Shown here: positions 37,209-49,007 of the stretch, piece after piece | How positions within the stretch are numbered: position 1 is the stretch's first letter | Layout of the letters: each line of letters starts with the position of its first letter | From: Paraspadella gotoi | Taxonomy: Eukaryota; Chaetognatha | DNA length: 64,000 nt | Assembly (NCBI GenBank): GCA_051294375.1 | Contig: CM119270.1 | Location: 11,972,416-12,036,415 of the forward strand | Direction: 5' to 3' | The notes under the pieces: model-generated | Databases searched by the model: none | What the model saw: only the letters and a program-made list of their open reading frames with translations | Told to the model about the DNA's origin: nothing | Made by a program: the position numbers and the translations under genes

Positions 37209-39299
37209 ATGATGGCGACGGCGGTGGCGGTGTCTGCGGCAGAGGAAGTCAGATTCGAAGACATTCACGCAGGTGATGGTGGTGATGGTGTTGGTGATGA
37301 TGCTGAAGCCGCTGATGTTGATTACGATGGTAATGATAATGATCATGAGTATGAAAACTGAAGATAACGAAAACATGATTAAATCTTTCTCGCTTTTTCC
37401 CCCCGACTTTTCTATCGGAAACAGGGTCGAGATTTGGCTTCACGGATATTACTCGCAGCTGCTTCTAATTTAGCTTATCGTAAAAGCATGAGATAATCCA
37501 AGTTGATGAGAATAATTTTTATTGCCTATGGCAAGATCTCTTCTACAATATTAGTTTTTCGCTTCAGACGATGAAGACAGATGACGGTATGACGGTAGTG
37601 ATGAGGATGATAATAATAGTGATGATTATGATATACCGACGATGACGATGACAATTGATGATGATGATCGATGTTGTCGATTTCCTCTCAAAATTGTTAC
37701 ATATGTTACCTACCATTATTCCTTTAAATTCTATTTTATAAGAATAAAATTAAAGATGATAGTATTTCGACTCTAATGGAATATTAAAAATTAGGACGTT
37801 CTCTCCCCTCTTTCTCGCAGTCGTCGGCCTCCACTGCTTCAAATGCTCTTCAATCAACGGCAGCGACCCCAACTGCGACGACCCTTACCAACCCGCCTTC
37901 TCTTACTACGTCTCCAACTGCGGCACGGGCAGGCACGGGCACGTCGGTCTCTTCCCCGCCCGCTACTGCGTCAAGATATCGGGCAAACGACGTAAAGTTG
38001 GGTTTGGGAGACTGGAATGTATGGGAAGGGGGCCGGGTCTGCTGTGAGCATGAGAATTAATTTAGTTGGATTATGTCTGGGTTTAGGGGATCTGTGAAAT
38101 CCATTACGGCGATAGAATATTTCCTTTTTATTCATTTTAGGAAATTAAATCAAATTTTTTTTTGTTTGTTTTCTATGCTTTTCGTTTATTTTATTGGTTA
38201 ACGAAATTAGTCTGCAAAAAAGTTATTCATGGCGTCATATCACCTAATATATTTAATTGTTTTTGTTTTCTTTGCTAAAACAATTCTTCTTTTTTTCTAA
38301 AAATGTCGTAAACCTTTAAATACAAAAAGAAAAGAGTCAGAAATTTCCCTTAAATCGTCGTCATCGTCATCTTTCAATTCCTCAAGTTTTTTTTTCCATC
38401 TTGCGGTGGTTTTTTCATCTCGAATGGTTTTTTGGTTCATCTGTTTTATTACTTTTTCTCGAAAGAGATTTATTGAGATTTTTCGCAATCTTGAAAAAAA
38501 AAATAATTATCGATTTTTCTTTCAAATTTTGAAATTTTTGTTTAATTGATTTAATTAATTTAATACATTTAATTAAATAAAATATAGAAAAAAAGAAAAC
38601 AGACGTGACGTATAAATTCAACGCTGTTGCGTTACCCTTAATCTTATCATTGAACTGACAAACCGAAGTGTTGTTTGTATAAAAAGGCGGAAAAATACGT
38701 GAGAAAGAAAAAGACAAAAACCGGTGAAGCGAAGACCTTGACTTTGGCGTCGTCGACGACGACGACCACGACGACGATGATCGCAATCAGCAGAACGGAA
38801 ACGACGACGACGACGAAGACGATAACTAACGAGGTCGCCGACCAACGTGACAATCTCGGAGATGAATAATGGAAAATGGTGGAGAGCGAAATTGCCCCGT
38901 TCCCTCCGCTTCGTAATTTAAATTCAGGAATGACCCAAATTATAATTTCTCTCAGACCGTTTTTTTTTTTAAATTCTATAACCTCCCTAGATCAGTAATT
39001 GAATTTTGCGCTTCCTTAAATAAAAGAAGAAAGAGATAAAAAGATTTTAAAAAAGTGAATGATACATTTTAAACGAAAGGCGAGTAATTTTTACTGTCAG
39101 TTTCCATGAGTACAAGCGAAGAAAAGAGCAAAAAACGGCTGGAAATTGGGTTCACCCGCGGGGATATTAAAAACCGCAATTTTGCTAATTAAAAGAAGAA
39201 TCTAATCGGGGATAAAGGATGATGATGACGATGAAGACGACGATGTCGACGAAATTGACTGATGATGAAAACGTCAATGAAGAAGTCCATGAGGATCAA

Positions 39300-39372
<73 letters not shown>

Positions 39373-39915
39373 TTGATGATGATGATGATGATGATGAAGA
39401 TGATGTTTCGAGAACCCCCCCAACTTCCAGTCCGCGACGGCATCCGCGTCACCATCCGAGACTGCATCATCAAGAAGTTCGTCAACATGTGCGGCCTCAT
39501 CGACTTTGGGACGGAGAGGCTCGAGGGCTGCGTCATGTCCTGCAGGTGACGAAGTGGACGAGTGAGAATCGCGGATACGATTTAGTGATGAGAAGGAAAG
39601 AGACTTAACAACGGGACTGTTAACAAATATTAAACATTTAATAAAAAGCAGAAAAGAGAGAGATAGAAAACAAAAATGAAAAGAGAGGAAGAGAAAAAAA
39701 TTAAATCAGGAAAAAAGCATATTTATTTACATTTTTCACAAAAGTTTCTGAGAGCCCTTAAACGTTTTAAGCTTTCAAATAATATTGGTAACCTTGTTTT
39801 CAGGTACAATGGATGCAACGCAGCAAATCCCACCTCATCGCCTCAACACCTACTGGTCCTCACCCTACTCCTCTTCCTCCTCCTCCTCCTCTTTTCGACT
39901 TTTCGATCTTCGTAG
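37209..39915 (+). CDS. Ly6/quiver-type GPI-anchored protein
   Basis: Exons ending at 37272, then 37821-37991, 39431-39545 and 39804-39915, keep frame at every junction. The domain has ten cysteines in the three-finger Ly6 order: LHCFKCSSINGSDPNC, YYVSNC, FPARYCVKISG, VTIRDC, FVNMC, LEGCVMSC and the closing GCNAANP. A hydrophobic tail (HLLVLTLLLFLLLLLF) ends the protein, as expected for a GPI-attachment signal. It is probably secreted to the cell surface; insect relatives act in septate junctions or channel regulation, and which role applies here cannot be told. The N-terminus is unresolved. LGVLLVMMATAVAVSAAEE looks like a signal-peptide core, but its hydrophobic part begins before the only nearby ATGs (37209, 37212). 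An upstream ATG or exon may supply the true start. Confidence 0.9.
39302..39396. repeat. (GAT)n trinucleotide repeat
   Basis: About 31 GAT units in the Ly6 intron, ending about 33 bases before the acceptor of exon 39431-39545. Confidence 0.97.
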
Positions 39916-40204
39916 ACTTTATCTTCCTCCTCTTCCTCTTCCTTATACTTTTTTCTAAATTTTTCTTGCTAATTCCTGAATTAGATGAATTTCTAAACTC
40001 ATTGAAAACTAACAGTATAATTGTATCTTTTTTTTTCTACTATGAAAATTTGCACTGTAATCTTTTTTTCGCACGTTTTTTCGAGTTTTTTGCTAAAAAA
40101 AGAAAATTGCTCCAGTGCATGGATCGATAAAATTAAATCGCTTTGCATATTGAACTAAAGAATTGTTAACCGCATTACAACTCGACCGATAGATAAACAG
40201 ATAG

Positions 40205-40420
40205 ATTGAAGCTGGTTATGGTGGCCTAAAATCCACTAACCGTTCTTCAGCGGCCATTGGTGCGGAGGCAAGTCATTCGCCTCCCAACCCAAAGGTCCGG
40301 GGTCGCCTTGCAGTTAAGAGGGACTGGGCGCTTAACCCGCCTGTAACACGGTGTTACAGCCTGATCCGAAGCTCAGGGACTGCTTATATTGAACGGTTCT
40401 GTCACTAACACATAACAATA
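40205..40420 (+). mobile_element. tRNA-like SINE candidate
   Basis: A GC-richer island in AT-rich DNA holds GGCCATTGGTGCGGAGG, a stem-loop GGAGGC..GCCTCC like an anticodon arm, and AGGTCCGGGGTCGCC resembling a B box. A perfect hairpin CTGTAACACGGTGTTACAG follows at about 40343-40361. The order fits the tRNA-derived head of a SINE. No target duplication or second copy was found in the window. Confidence 0.45.
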
Positions 40421-41501
40421 ATTACTGTCTCTTCATTGTGAAGGAGTTCTTACTTCACTCACGCGAATTCGCGCAATCAAAACGTCGCCCGATCCGTGTG
40501 GTTCGACGTGAGATCTTCGTGGATAAAAAATCTGAATGTCGAGACAGATTTTGAAGGAAAAGACGAGAGATATATTCAGACATTTATTTTCACATAAAGG
40601 AGACCCGTAAAACTGTTATAAGGACGGACAACGTGCTTCTTAGTTAGCAAATCTAATAAGTAAAGAAATGTCTCTATTTTCTCTCTCTCATCGACGACTG
40701 CCAAACAAAAGACCAGTAAAAATGATCAACAGTCAGATAAAAGACTGGTTAAATACAATCAGAGCAAAAAACGGTTGAAAGAGAGGGAAAATTGAATTTC
40801 AGCGATCTTAAGAAACCTGGAGAATATTAATAATATATAAAATACTATAACTTATAACTTATAACTAATAGTATAAGTAGTTACGTAATAACGGTTCATT
40901 CTAATTTTTTGGGGGAGATTTTTTATAAAAGATTCGAATTTGATATCTACAGTTTTATAAGTGAAATAAGTAGGTCTTTTTGAATCTCCAATCAAAAGGG
41001 GAAAAAATACAAGGAATGAACGAACAAATGTTGGCACAATTTCCGTCCCAACAAAAGACCAAATTCAATTCTGAAAGGGAAGCGACAAAGTGAGACCACT
41101 TTTAGGAAGAATAAAAAACATCAGGGATAGAAAGTCAAATGATGCGTCGATGACATATCGTAGTATTACAACTTGTAGTAATTTTGGTAACATTAACCAA
41201 AAAAAAAATATTCCTCAATTTTCTTAGCTCAAAGCGAGAAAGATAGACTAAGTACATAATACTAAGAGAGAAAGACATAGCGTTTATATAATACAATAAT
41301 AAAGAACAAAGATGCGTCAACGCGTTTTCGTAGAAAACGCGTAAAAGAATATTTTTCGAAAACGAAGAACTTTTTTTTTACTCTGACGATAAAATCTTTT
41401 GTGATGCAAACAACGAAATATCGAATCCGTTCGCTCGATTTCGATGAGAAAATTCGTATTCGAATCGCGGAATATTCTCATTACTTGGATGTCGTAATGA
41501 A

Positions 41502-41631
<130 letters not shown>

Positions 41632-42346
41632 GTCCCATCTTCTTCATCTTTCTCTCCCTCACCCCCAACTCCCGACTCTTTTTCGTCTTTTCTTTTAAAT
41701 TTAAAAAAAAATATTCTTTTCAATTTTTTAACCCCAAAACAAAAACAGTTGTTGGTATCGAGAAGCATAAAAACAATTTGAATTTCCTTTCATCAGCGGC
41801 GACAGCAAGAGGCGAGAAACGAGATCTTATTAGTTTCCATCTCAAGAAGAAGACGGATGGTCCTTAAGTCGGATGGGTTAAAGATAAATAGGAACTTGTT
41901 AGCTCAACTGCGCAACCGGTGTTGGTCCGGTGTGACTTGTTTACAAACTTGTGTGATTTGCGTAACTGAGACGTCGCTTAATTTTTTTTTTTAAGCTCTT
42001 CACTTTTCACAACAAACGAAAGTTAAAAAAAATCGAATTAAGGATTCTTCCCGCGACAGCAGCTGTTGTTTTGCCGCAGTTTTTTTGAGTTAGTGGGTTT
42101 TTTTTTTTTACTTGACGCGTCAGTCTCTAACAGAACGACTCTTATCCTCGCCACGTTTAACGAGAAACTGAGATATACATTGTATACAACAATACTTTAC
42201 CAGTTGCAAGTAAGTAGGATTGCTCAGCTCAGCATGTATGTATGATTCTTAGTCCAGCAAATTACGAATGAGAGAGAGAGAGGGAGAGAGCAGATGCAGA
42301 AAATTGAACCCATATTTCGATTTAGCTCTCTCTCATATTATCTTTT

Positions 42347-42446
42347 NNNNNNNNNNNNNNNNNNNNNNNNNNNNNNNNNNNNNNNNNNNNNNNNNNNNNN
42401 NNNNNNNNNNNNNNNNNNNNNNNNNNNNNNNNNNNNNNNNNNNNNN
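42347..42446. other. Assembly gap (100 N) at the retrotransposon's left end
   Basis: The exact 100-N length suggests a nominal scaffold gap. The 5' LTR of the element should lie here but is absent or nearly so. Confidence 0.98.
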
Positions 42447-42541
42447 GGCGAACAATTTCGCCCTTCTTATGCCCCAATAGCCTTTTTTAAGGCTGTTTCA
42501 AAAAAGATTGTCCAGGGTTTTTGCAGACTTTTTGAAAGCCA

Positions 42542-42551
42542 NNNNNNNNNN
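42542..42551. other. Assembly gap (10 N)
   Basis: A short gap between the leader and the gag start. Confidence 0.99.
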
Positions 42552-42621
42552 ATTTGTTAAAGATCGTCGTACGGATTTTCCTCGCTCTTCTCTTCTTCCC
42601 TCGCCGACCTCTGTTTTCTCC

Positions 42622-43389
42622 ATGTCGGTTGAGGCTTCTCATTCGTCCGCGGCCGTGTCGGTCCGGCTGCCCGACTTCTGGATCAATGATGCCGCGCTTT
42701 GGTTCGTCCGAGCTGACGCCCAGTTCGCCACTAAAGCTGTCACCGCCTCTCGGACAAAATACTTCCACGCGGTCGCGGCCTTGGGTGAAGACGTCTCCAA
42801 GAAAATTCGTGATTTTTTCATTGACGAACCTGAGAAGCTTGAAGATCCTTACGGCGCTCTCAAGCGGCGCCTACTCGCCGCTTTCTCCCTGGATGGGCCC
42901 GAGCGCGCCGCCAAGATCCTCTCAAGGACCAGTCTCGGCGGGAAACGCCCGGTTGACTTCGTTACGGAACTGCGCGCTCTGGCGGAAGGCCTCTCGGTCG
43001 ATGATGTTCTCCGAGCCATCACTCTTAACGCCCTTCCGCCTCAGGCCGCCGTCGTGGTCACTCAAGNNNNNNNNNNTCCTATGGAACTGGCCAAGGCATC
43101 AGAAAAGTACTTTGATAACGACGGCAACCCCTTCGTTTCCACTGCGGTTGCCCCGCATGGTGCTGGCATGATTCCACCAACTCCTAGTGTCATGGGTGGC
43201 CATGGTGATCAAGTTGGATGCTGCTGCTCTGCGGCGGCGTCATCAGCCTCGCCATCCTTCTGCTGGTTCCATCAGAGATTTGGAGACAAAGCCGTTAACT
43301 GCGCACCTCCATGCACTTTCCGCCGCTCTAACGTCAAGACGCCAGGTGGCAAGAAGAAACGGGGAAATGGCGGCGCCGGTCGCCAGTGA
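42622..43389 (+). CDS. Retrotransposon gag
   Basis: The frame from MSVEASHSSAAVSVRLPDFW to a stop at 43387-43389 is a gag-like capsid protein. It includes FWINDAALWFVRADAQF and later a Cys/His cluster CWFHQRFGDKAVNCAPPC, which replaces a standard zinc knuckle and is typical of one arthropod-rich group of Ty3/gypsy elements. A basic tail follows (GGKKKRGNGGAGRQ). A 10-N gap at 43067-43076 interrupts it, so about 255 residues is nominal. The stop overlaps the pol frame, which lies one base back, as in elements that use ribosomal frameshifting. Confidence 0.9.
   Translation: MSVEASHSSAAVSVRLPDFWINDAALWFVRADAQFATKAVTASRTKYFHAVAALGEDVSKKIRDFFIDEPEKLEDPYGALKRRLLAAFSLDGPERAAKILSRTSLGGKRPVDFVTELRALAEGLSVDDVLRAITLNALPPQAAVVVTQXXXXPMELAKASEKYFDNDGNPFVSTAVAPHGAGMIPPTPSVMGGHGDQVGCCCSAAASSASPSFCWFHQRFGDKAVNCAPPCTFRRSNVKTPGGKKKRGNGGAGRQ
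43067..43076. other. Assembly gap (10 N) inside gag
   Basis: Ten undetermined bases lie within the gag frame. Confidence 0.99.
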
Positions 43390-46300
43390 GCTTGGCGGCC
43401 GGCGTCTCTCCATTGCTCCAAGTTCGGGATCTCGATTCGGGTCTCGAGTTCCTTGTTGACTCTGGCGCCGAGGTCAGTCTCCTCCCGGCATCAACTTGGG
43501 ACAAGCGCAACCGAAGCAAGTCAACGCCGCTCAGCGCCGCCAATGGCTCTTCAATCATGAGCTATGGCACAAGGACGATGACTCTCCGTTTTTCATCAAA
43601 GATTCTGGTCGGCCGTTTCATCATCGCAGATGTGACACGGCCAATTCTTGGCGCTGATTTCCTGCGTCGCCACCACCTTGTCGTAGACATTGCTGGCCGC
43701 AAGCTGTTGGACGCCGACTCATCTGATTGGGTCCGTTGCTCCTCCGTCGCCATTGATGGAGTACGTGGCATCAAGCTGGCGGTCAACAACATCTTCGATG
43801 CTCTCCTCGAAGATCGTCCGGAGCTGACAACTCCAAACTTTTCCTGCAAACAACCAAGGCATGGAGTTTTTCATCACATTCCTACTGAAGGCCATCCTGT
43901 CTTTGCAAGAGCTCGTCGCCTGTCGCCCGAGAAGCTGGCGGCAGTCAAAGGGGAGTTCGAGGAGCTTCAACGCCTTGGCATTGTGCGACCGTCCTCCAGC
44001 CCATGGGCGTCGCCGCTCCATGTTGTCGCGAAACCTGATGGTGGCTTTCGCGCTTGCGGTGACTACCGCCGCCTCAATGCCCTAACAAAGGATGATCGCT
44101 ATCCAGTAAAGCATCTCACGACTTCTCCGCCGACCTCGCGGGGATGTCGGTCTTCAGCAAGATCGACCTCGTCAAGGGCTATCATCAGGTGCCTGTCGCT
44201 GATGAGGATGTTCCAAAGACGGCCATCATCACTCCGTTTGGGTCATTTGAATATCTGAGGATGCCTTTTGGTCTCAAAAACGCTGCCCAGGCTTTCCAAA
44301 GGCTAATGGACTCAGTTTGCCGTGGCCTTCCAAGGGTGTTTGTCTACCTTGATGACATCCTTGTCGCCTCCAAGGATCAGCAGCAGCACCTGGAAGATCT
44401 TGCAAGACTCTTTGACCGCCTGGAGGAACATGGACTCATTCTGAAACGAGAGAAGTGCGTTCTTGGCGCCGCTTCTCTTGACTTTCTTGGCCACAAGGTT
44501 GACTCGTCTGGCGTCACTCCGCTGCCCGACAAGGTGGCGGTCATCCGTGCCTTCCCCAAGCCATTGACGATCAAGGAACTCCAACGTTTCCTGGGCATGG
44601 TCAATTTCTTCCGGCGTTTCTTGCCGCATGCTGCATTGACCATGGCGCCACTTTTTGGTGCCCTCAAGGGAAAACCTCAGCCAAAAATTGTTGAATGGAC
44701 GTCAGAACGCATCAAGGCATTTGAAGAAACCAAAGAAGCCCTCGCATCTGCTTCTATGCTTGTCCATCCCGTTTCTGGCGCCGTGACGGCGCTGACCGTT
44801 GACGCTTCTGATGTCGCGATCGGAGGAGTTTTGGAACAACTTGTCCATGGATCCTGGCGGCCACTTGCCTTTTTCTCGAAGCCTCTACGGGACAATGAGA
44901 AGAAGTACTCTCCATTTGACCGGGAGTTGCTGGCAGCTCACCTTGCCATCCGCCACTTCCGATACTTCCTGGAGGGGCGCCCCTTCACGCTCTTTACGGA
45001 CCACGTCAGTCTTGTTCCTTCTCTGCACAAGAAGACGGATTCCCAAACAGCCAGGCAGGCCAACCAGCTGGCTGCTATCTCTGAATTCACCACGGATGTT
45101 CGCCATGTCTCTGGGAAAAAGAACATTGTTGCCGATACCCTCTCCAGGGTGGTCATCCCTGACGCCGTTGATGCTGTCAGCGGCGACGGCAATCTCAACT
45201 TTGCCAACCTCGCTCAAGACCAAGAAGAGGATCAAGACATCCGCCGTTTGCGGGCATCATCGACGACTTCTCTCCGACTTCAGATGGCCATTCTTGATGG
45301 CACCCAAGTCATTGTGGACATCTCCACCGGCGTTGCACGGCCACTGGTTCCACGAAACTGGCGCCGCATCGTCTTTGATGCGATCCACAGTCTTTCTCAT
45401 CCGGGCGTCAAAGCAACCAAAGCACTTGTTTTGAAACATTTTGTCTGGCCCGGTGCGGCCAAGGACGCCGCCAGCTGGGCACGTTCCTGCATCACCTGCC
45501 AACGGGCAAAGGTGCGGACTCATGCCTCGGCACCTCTGGAGGTTTTCAAGCCGCCACAAAGGAGATTTCAACATGTCCATGTCGACCTCGTTGGGCCACT
45601 TCCAGCCTCAAGAGGTTACACCCACCTCCTCACCGTTGTCGACCGCTTCAGTCGGTGGCCAGAGGCAGTCCCGATCTCAGACATCTCAGCGCGGTGCGCT
45701 GCGCGCTTTTGTCGTTCTGGTTGGGTTGCCCGCTTTGGCGCCCCCCTGGAGATTACTTCTGATCGTGGAAAGCAATTCATCTCAGATCTCTGGCGTCAAT
45801 TGGCGTCAACCCTTGGCGCCAATCTTCATCATACCACCGCTTACCATCCTCAAGCCAAGGAATGGTGGAACGGTTCCATCGTGACCTCAAGGGCGTCTCT
45901 ACGCGCAAAATTGGTCGGCGCTCACTGGGTCGACCAACTCCCCGGCATCCTCCTAGGTCTTGCTCAGTGTTCCGTCAAGACCTGGGTGCCTCCATCGCGG
46001 AACTAGTCTACGGCGAAGAGATCGCGATGCCGGCGGAGTTCCAACCGGAACCTGGCGCCGCCGCCAGAGATCAACGACCTCCTTCGCGCTCTTCGGCGGC
46101 GAGACAGCGGCGCTTCGACCTATCGAAGGCACGCGCCATTCGACACATCGCGATGCCATTCCTGAAGGTCTTCACGAGGCGCGGTTTGTCCTTGTGCGCC
46201 AGGACGCTCACCGGGGACGCTGCAAACCAGTCTACAACGGTCCTTTCGTGTTCTCAGCCGTAATGCCAAGTATTTCCGTCTGGACTTTGGCGGGCGACCC

Positions 46301-46520
46301 GACGAGGTTTCCATTGACAGCAGCTCAAGCCCTTCGTCGAGGACACAACTCCGACGTTGCCGGCTCAGCCGCCGCCCCGAGGCCGGCCCCGCGCAGTGCC
46401 TGCAGTTCCAGCTTCGCCTCCTCCAGTGCCATCGGCGATTCCATTGAGTTCTGCAGCTCCAATGCCTTTGGCGACACGGCACCAACCAGCACGGAACGCC
46501 CCTCGGCCTCTTCGATATAG
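43386..46520 (+). pseudogene. Retrotransposon pol, broken by frameshifts
   Basis: The first frame (43386-44258) has an aspartic protease motif FLVDSGAEVSLLP and the start of reverse transcriptase. Near 44110-44140 the frame shifts. The second frame (44144-46006) continues reverse transcriptase (FSKIDLVKGYHQV, FVYLDDILVA), RNase H (TVDASDVAIGGVL, LFTDHVSL) and integrase (zinc-binding His/Cys region with CITC, then HVDLVGPLP and SDRGKQF). A further shift near 45860 moves the end of the integrase core into a third frame (45862-46263), and a fourth covers 45960-46520. At least two frame changes after the gag/pol overlap make this copy non-functional as assembled. There is no env-like frame. Confidence 0.92.
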
Positions 46521-46567
46521 GGACGAAGAACTCTATCTCCTACCGTGACGTCGTTTGGGGGGGCGCA

Positions 46568-46966
46568 TGAAGATGCCGATTACAAACTAATTTTCCTTCG
46601 TCGCTCCTGTATCATTGCCTTTGTTATTATCATAGTCTCTATCTTTAGTTTTCCTCTCGCGATGCGAGATGCCATTTGTTTTTGGTAGATATTGCTTCAG
46701 CCCATCGCCGGTTTGGGTCTGGGCATGTATTTTCTGTCCAGATCATGCCTTTTCTGTAATGTTTTTGCGGCATGCCTTCTGCTCGGGCATGCCTTTTTCA
46801 TGATATAAAAACGATGTTTTTTTGAGAGAATAGACATTCGAGTTGTGAAGAAGATACTACGCGTTTTTCTCTCAGATAGAAAATTATTCAGCTCTTCGAG
46901 ATAGGCCGCCTCAACCCATATTTCGGATCGATTTAGCTCTCTCTCATATTATCTTTTATAACAACA
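46568..46966 (+). repeat. 3' LTR of the Ty3/gypsy element (right boundary uncertain)
   Basis: The segment follows a G-rich polypurine-like tract (TTTGGGGGGGCGCA) and begins TGAAGATGCC. It contains a TATA box and could end CCGCCTCA at 46913, giving 346 bp with TG..CA ends. Alternatively it extends to about 46966 (TATAACAACA). The 40 bases after 46913 also occur just left of the gap at 42306-42346, so they are either LTR or flanking DNA. Confidence 0.7.
46804..46810 (+). promoter_or_regulatory. TATA box of the LTR promoter
   Basis: TATAAAA lies in the LTR about 235 bp from its left end. Transcription would start near 46830-46840, defining the R region. Confidence 0.6.
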
Positions 46967-47105
46967 GCCATTCTCGATCCATCCCTCGAAATATAGAGGC
47001 ACATTTTGACAGATTTTCTTTATCGTTTCTTTTCACATTTTATTTTTTAACGTGAGATTTATTTCTGGAGCACCACACGTAAAAAAGACAAAAAAAAAGA
47101 AGGAA

Positions 47106-47111
47106 TTTATT
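47106..47111 (-). terminator. Polyadenylation signal of the carboxypeptidase gene
   Basis: AATAAA on the minus strand, about 216 bases after the carboxypeptidase stop codon, at the end of an AAT run. Confidence 0.55.
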
Positions 47112-47326
47112 ATTATTATTATTACAACTAAGTATTTAACAATATGATCGTTTTTGTCGTAAAGATAAAATGATAGGAATCTCTCATTAAGTTTTAACGC
47201 TTCTCCTCATTAACATTGTTATTCATATATTTTCCGGGGATAGTAAAATTCTAATCTCATAACATTTTATCTCCCAACTAGCTCACGCCTTCTCGCATAT
47301 AACCCCCGTATCTCGTCATACTACCC

Positions 47327-48337
47327 TCACATCTTCCCGCCGTACTCCTTAGTTATGAACTCGGCCACATACTTGACCCCCTCCCACGTCTCCTCTCCGG
47401 ACGGAATGATGCCGGATGCCGGAAGAAGGAAGCCGGGATTCATGGTCGCGGGGCGACATTCTATGGTGAAGGCGTATTTGACTCCCGCCTTGGATTTGAC
47501 CCAATCGAAGGCTCCTCCTAAAGATAAAAGTTAGTTTTCTTTCACTTCTTGTTTTCTATTATTTAAATTTTTATGTTAGGACTCGATTGAATTTGGTTAA
47601 ATTTGGTTACTTTTTAAGCCAGACTTATAATAATAAAGAATAATGAAAAAACATTTAAGCGGAATTATTTTCCGGCGATGTCCTTTGACCGAGTGAATTT
47701 CATTTCTTTTTTGTTTGTTTACTCTGTTAACTTATTTCCATTTTTTTTCAAGAAATAGCAATTAGTCAACAGAGCCAAGCTGTTACTTGGAATTTTACCT
47801 CAGCCGCTAAGAGATCTTCTAGATCAGGGAAAATAGCTACTTTTAAATATGACCATTTAAATATTCACTATCAAACACATGCGTCTCCCGAATTGCACCA
47901 CGTCGAAGATCCATCTTTGCAAATATTTTTTTCTTCGTCGAAACTTTTTTGATGAAATGTCATGAGCTTGTCATGAGCTTGTCATGAGCTTGTCATGAGC
48001 TTTTTAATTAATACCAATGCGAATGACTAAAACTTAAAACAATTCTTTATAATGAATTTGATTTGGTTAAACATTGAACAGTGAACACTGTGCACGAGAA
48101 ATCATGTAACAAAATCATAAAAAAATTCTTGTTGTCAATGAATTTCAATTCAATTCCCAAACTACAACATCGATAGAATAGATTACGGATGCGTTCACGT
48201 GCGATTTACGTGTAATTTACGTGTGAGTGGGCGGTGAACGACAAAGGAAAATGCTATTTTTGGCTAAAGCGCTCAAAGGTTGTGCGAAAGTGAGAGAGAA
48301 TGAGATGGAGAGAGAAAGAGAGAGAAAGAGAAGAGAG

Positions 48338-48382
<45 letters not shown>

Positions 48383-48972
48383 GAGAGAGAAGAGAGAAGA
48401 GAGAGAGAAGGAGAGAGAAAGAGAGATTCAGTTAGGCATATAATATATAAACTTATGTATTTAAGATTCGTTTCAAATTGAACAATCATAACGTAAAAAA
48501 TCATGAACTAACAAACTAACAAACAAAAACAGAGACGAATGAAATGCGAGACGAACAGACAGACTAACCGACGCGTGATTACCTGAGGCGGCGTAAAGAA
48601 TGTGACTCGGAGGACCCACTTTCCATTTCGTGTCGTGACGCTTCATGACGCGGGACGCAGCCTCGTTCGCTACAGCGATCAGATCCTGAAAGGGGGGATA
48701 TGGAGAGGGGCGGTATTATGAAAAAGAGAGAGCGGGAAAGGCAGAGGAGAATAAAGAGCATATATAAGAAGGTGAATTTTGAAAATGGCGCGGGGTGAAG
48801 TAGCGATAGAAACGAAGGGCGAGACTGAAGGCTAATGTTGTCTTCTTTTTGACGCAAAGACAAAAACGAGAGCGCCGGCGAAAATACAGAAACAAAAGAG
48901 CAAAACAAAAACAAAAAACAACAAATTCGAAGACTCGTTGAGCCGAGGAGAAGAGGCTCGACGTATTTTGCT

Positions 48973-49007
<35 letters not shown>

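Larger units (their letters stand above)
42447..46966 (+). mobile_element. Ty3/gypsy LTR retrotransposon, frameshifted
   Basis: The order gag, protease, reverse transcriptase, RNase H, integrase, LTR identifies a Ty3/gypsy element. The 5' LTR is lost in a gap. The leader starts GGCGAACAATTTCGCCC, near where a primer-binding site is expected. The coding region is GC-richer than its surroundings. Frame changes in pol, and two 10-N gaps in or before gag, mean it is not intact as assembled. Some of these could be sequencing errors, since single-base indels are common elsewhere in the window. The 3' end lies at 46913 or 46966 depending on how the LTR is read. Confidence 0.95.
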
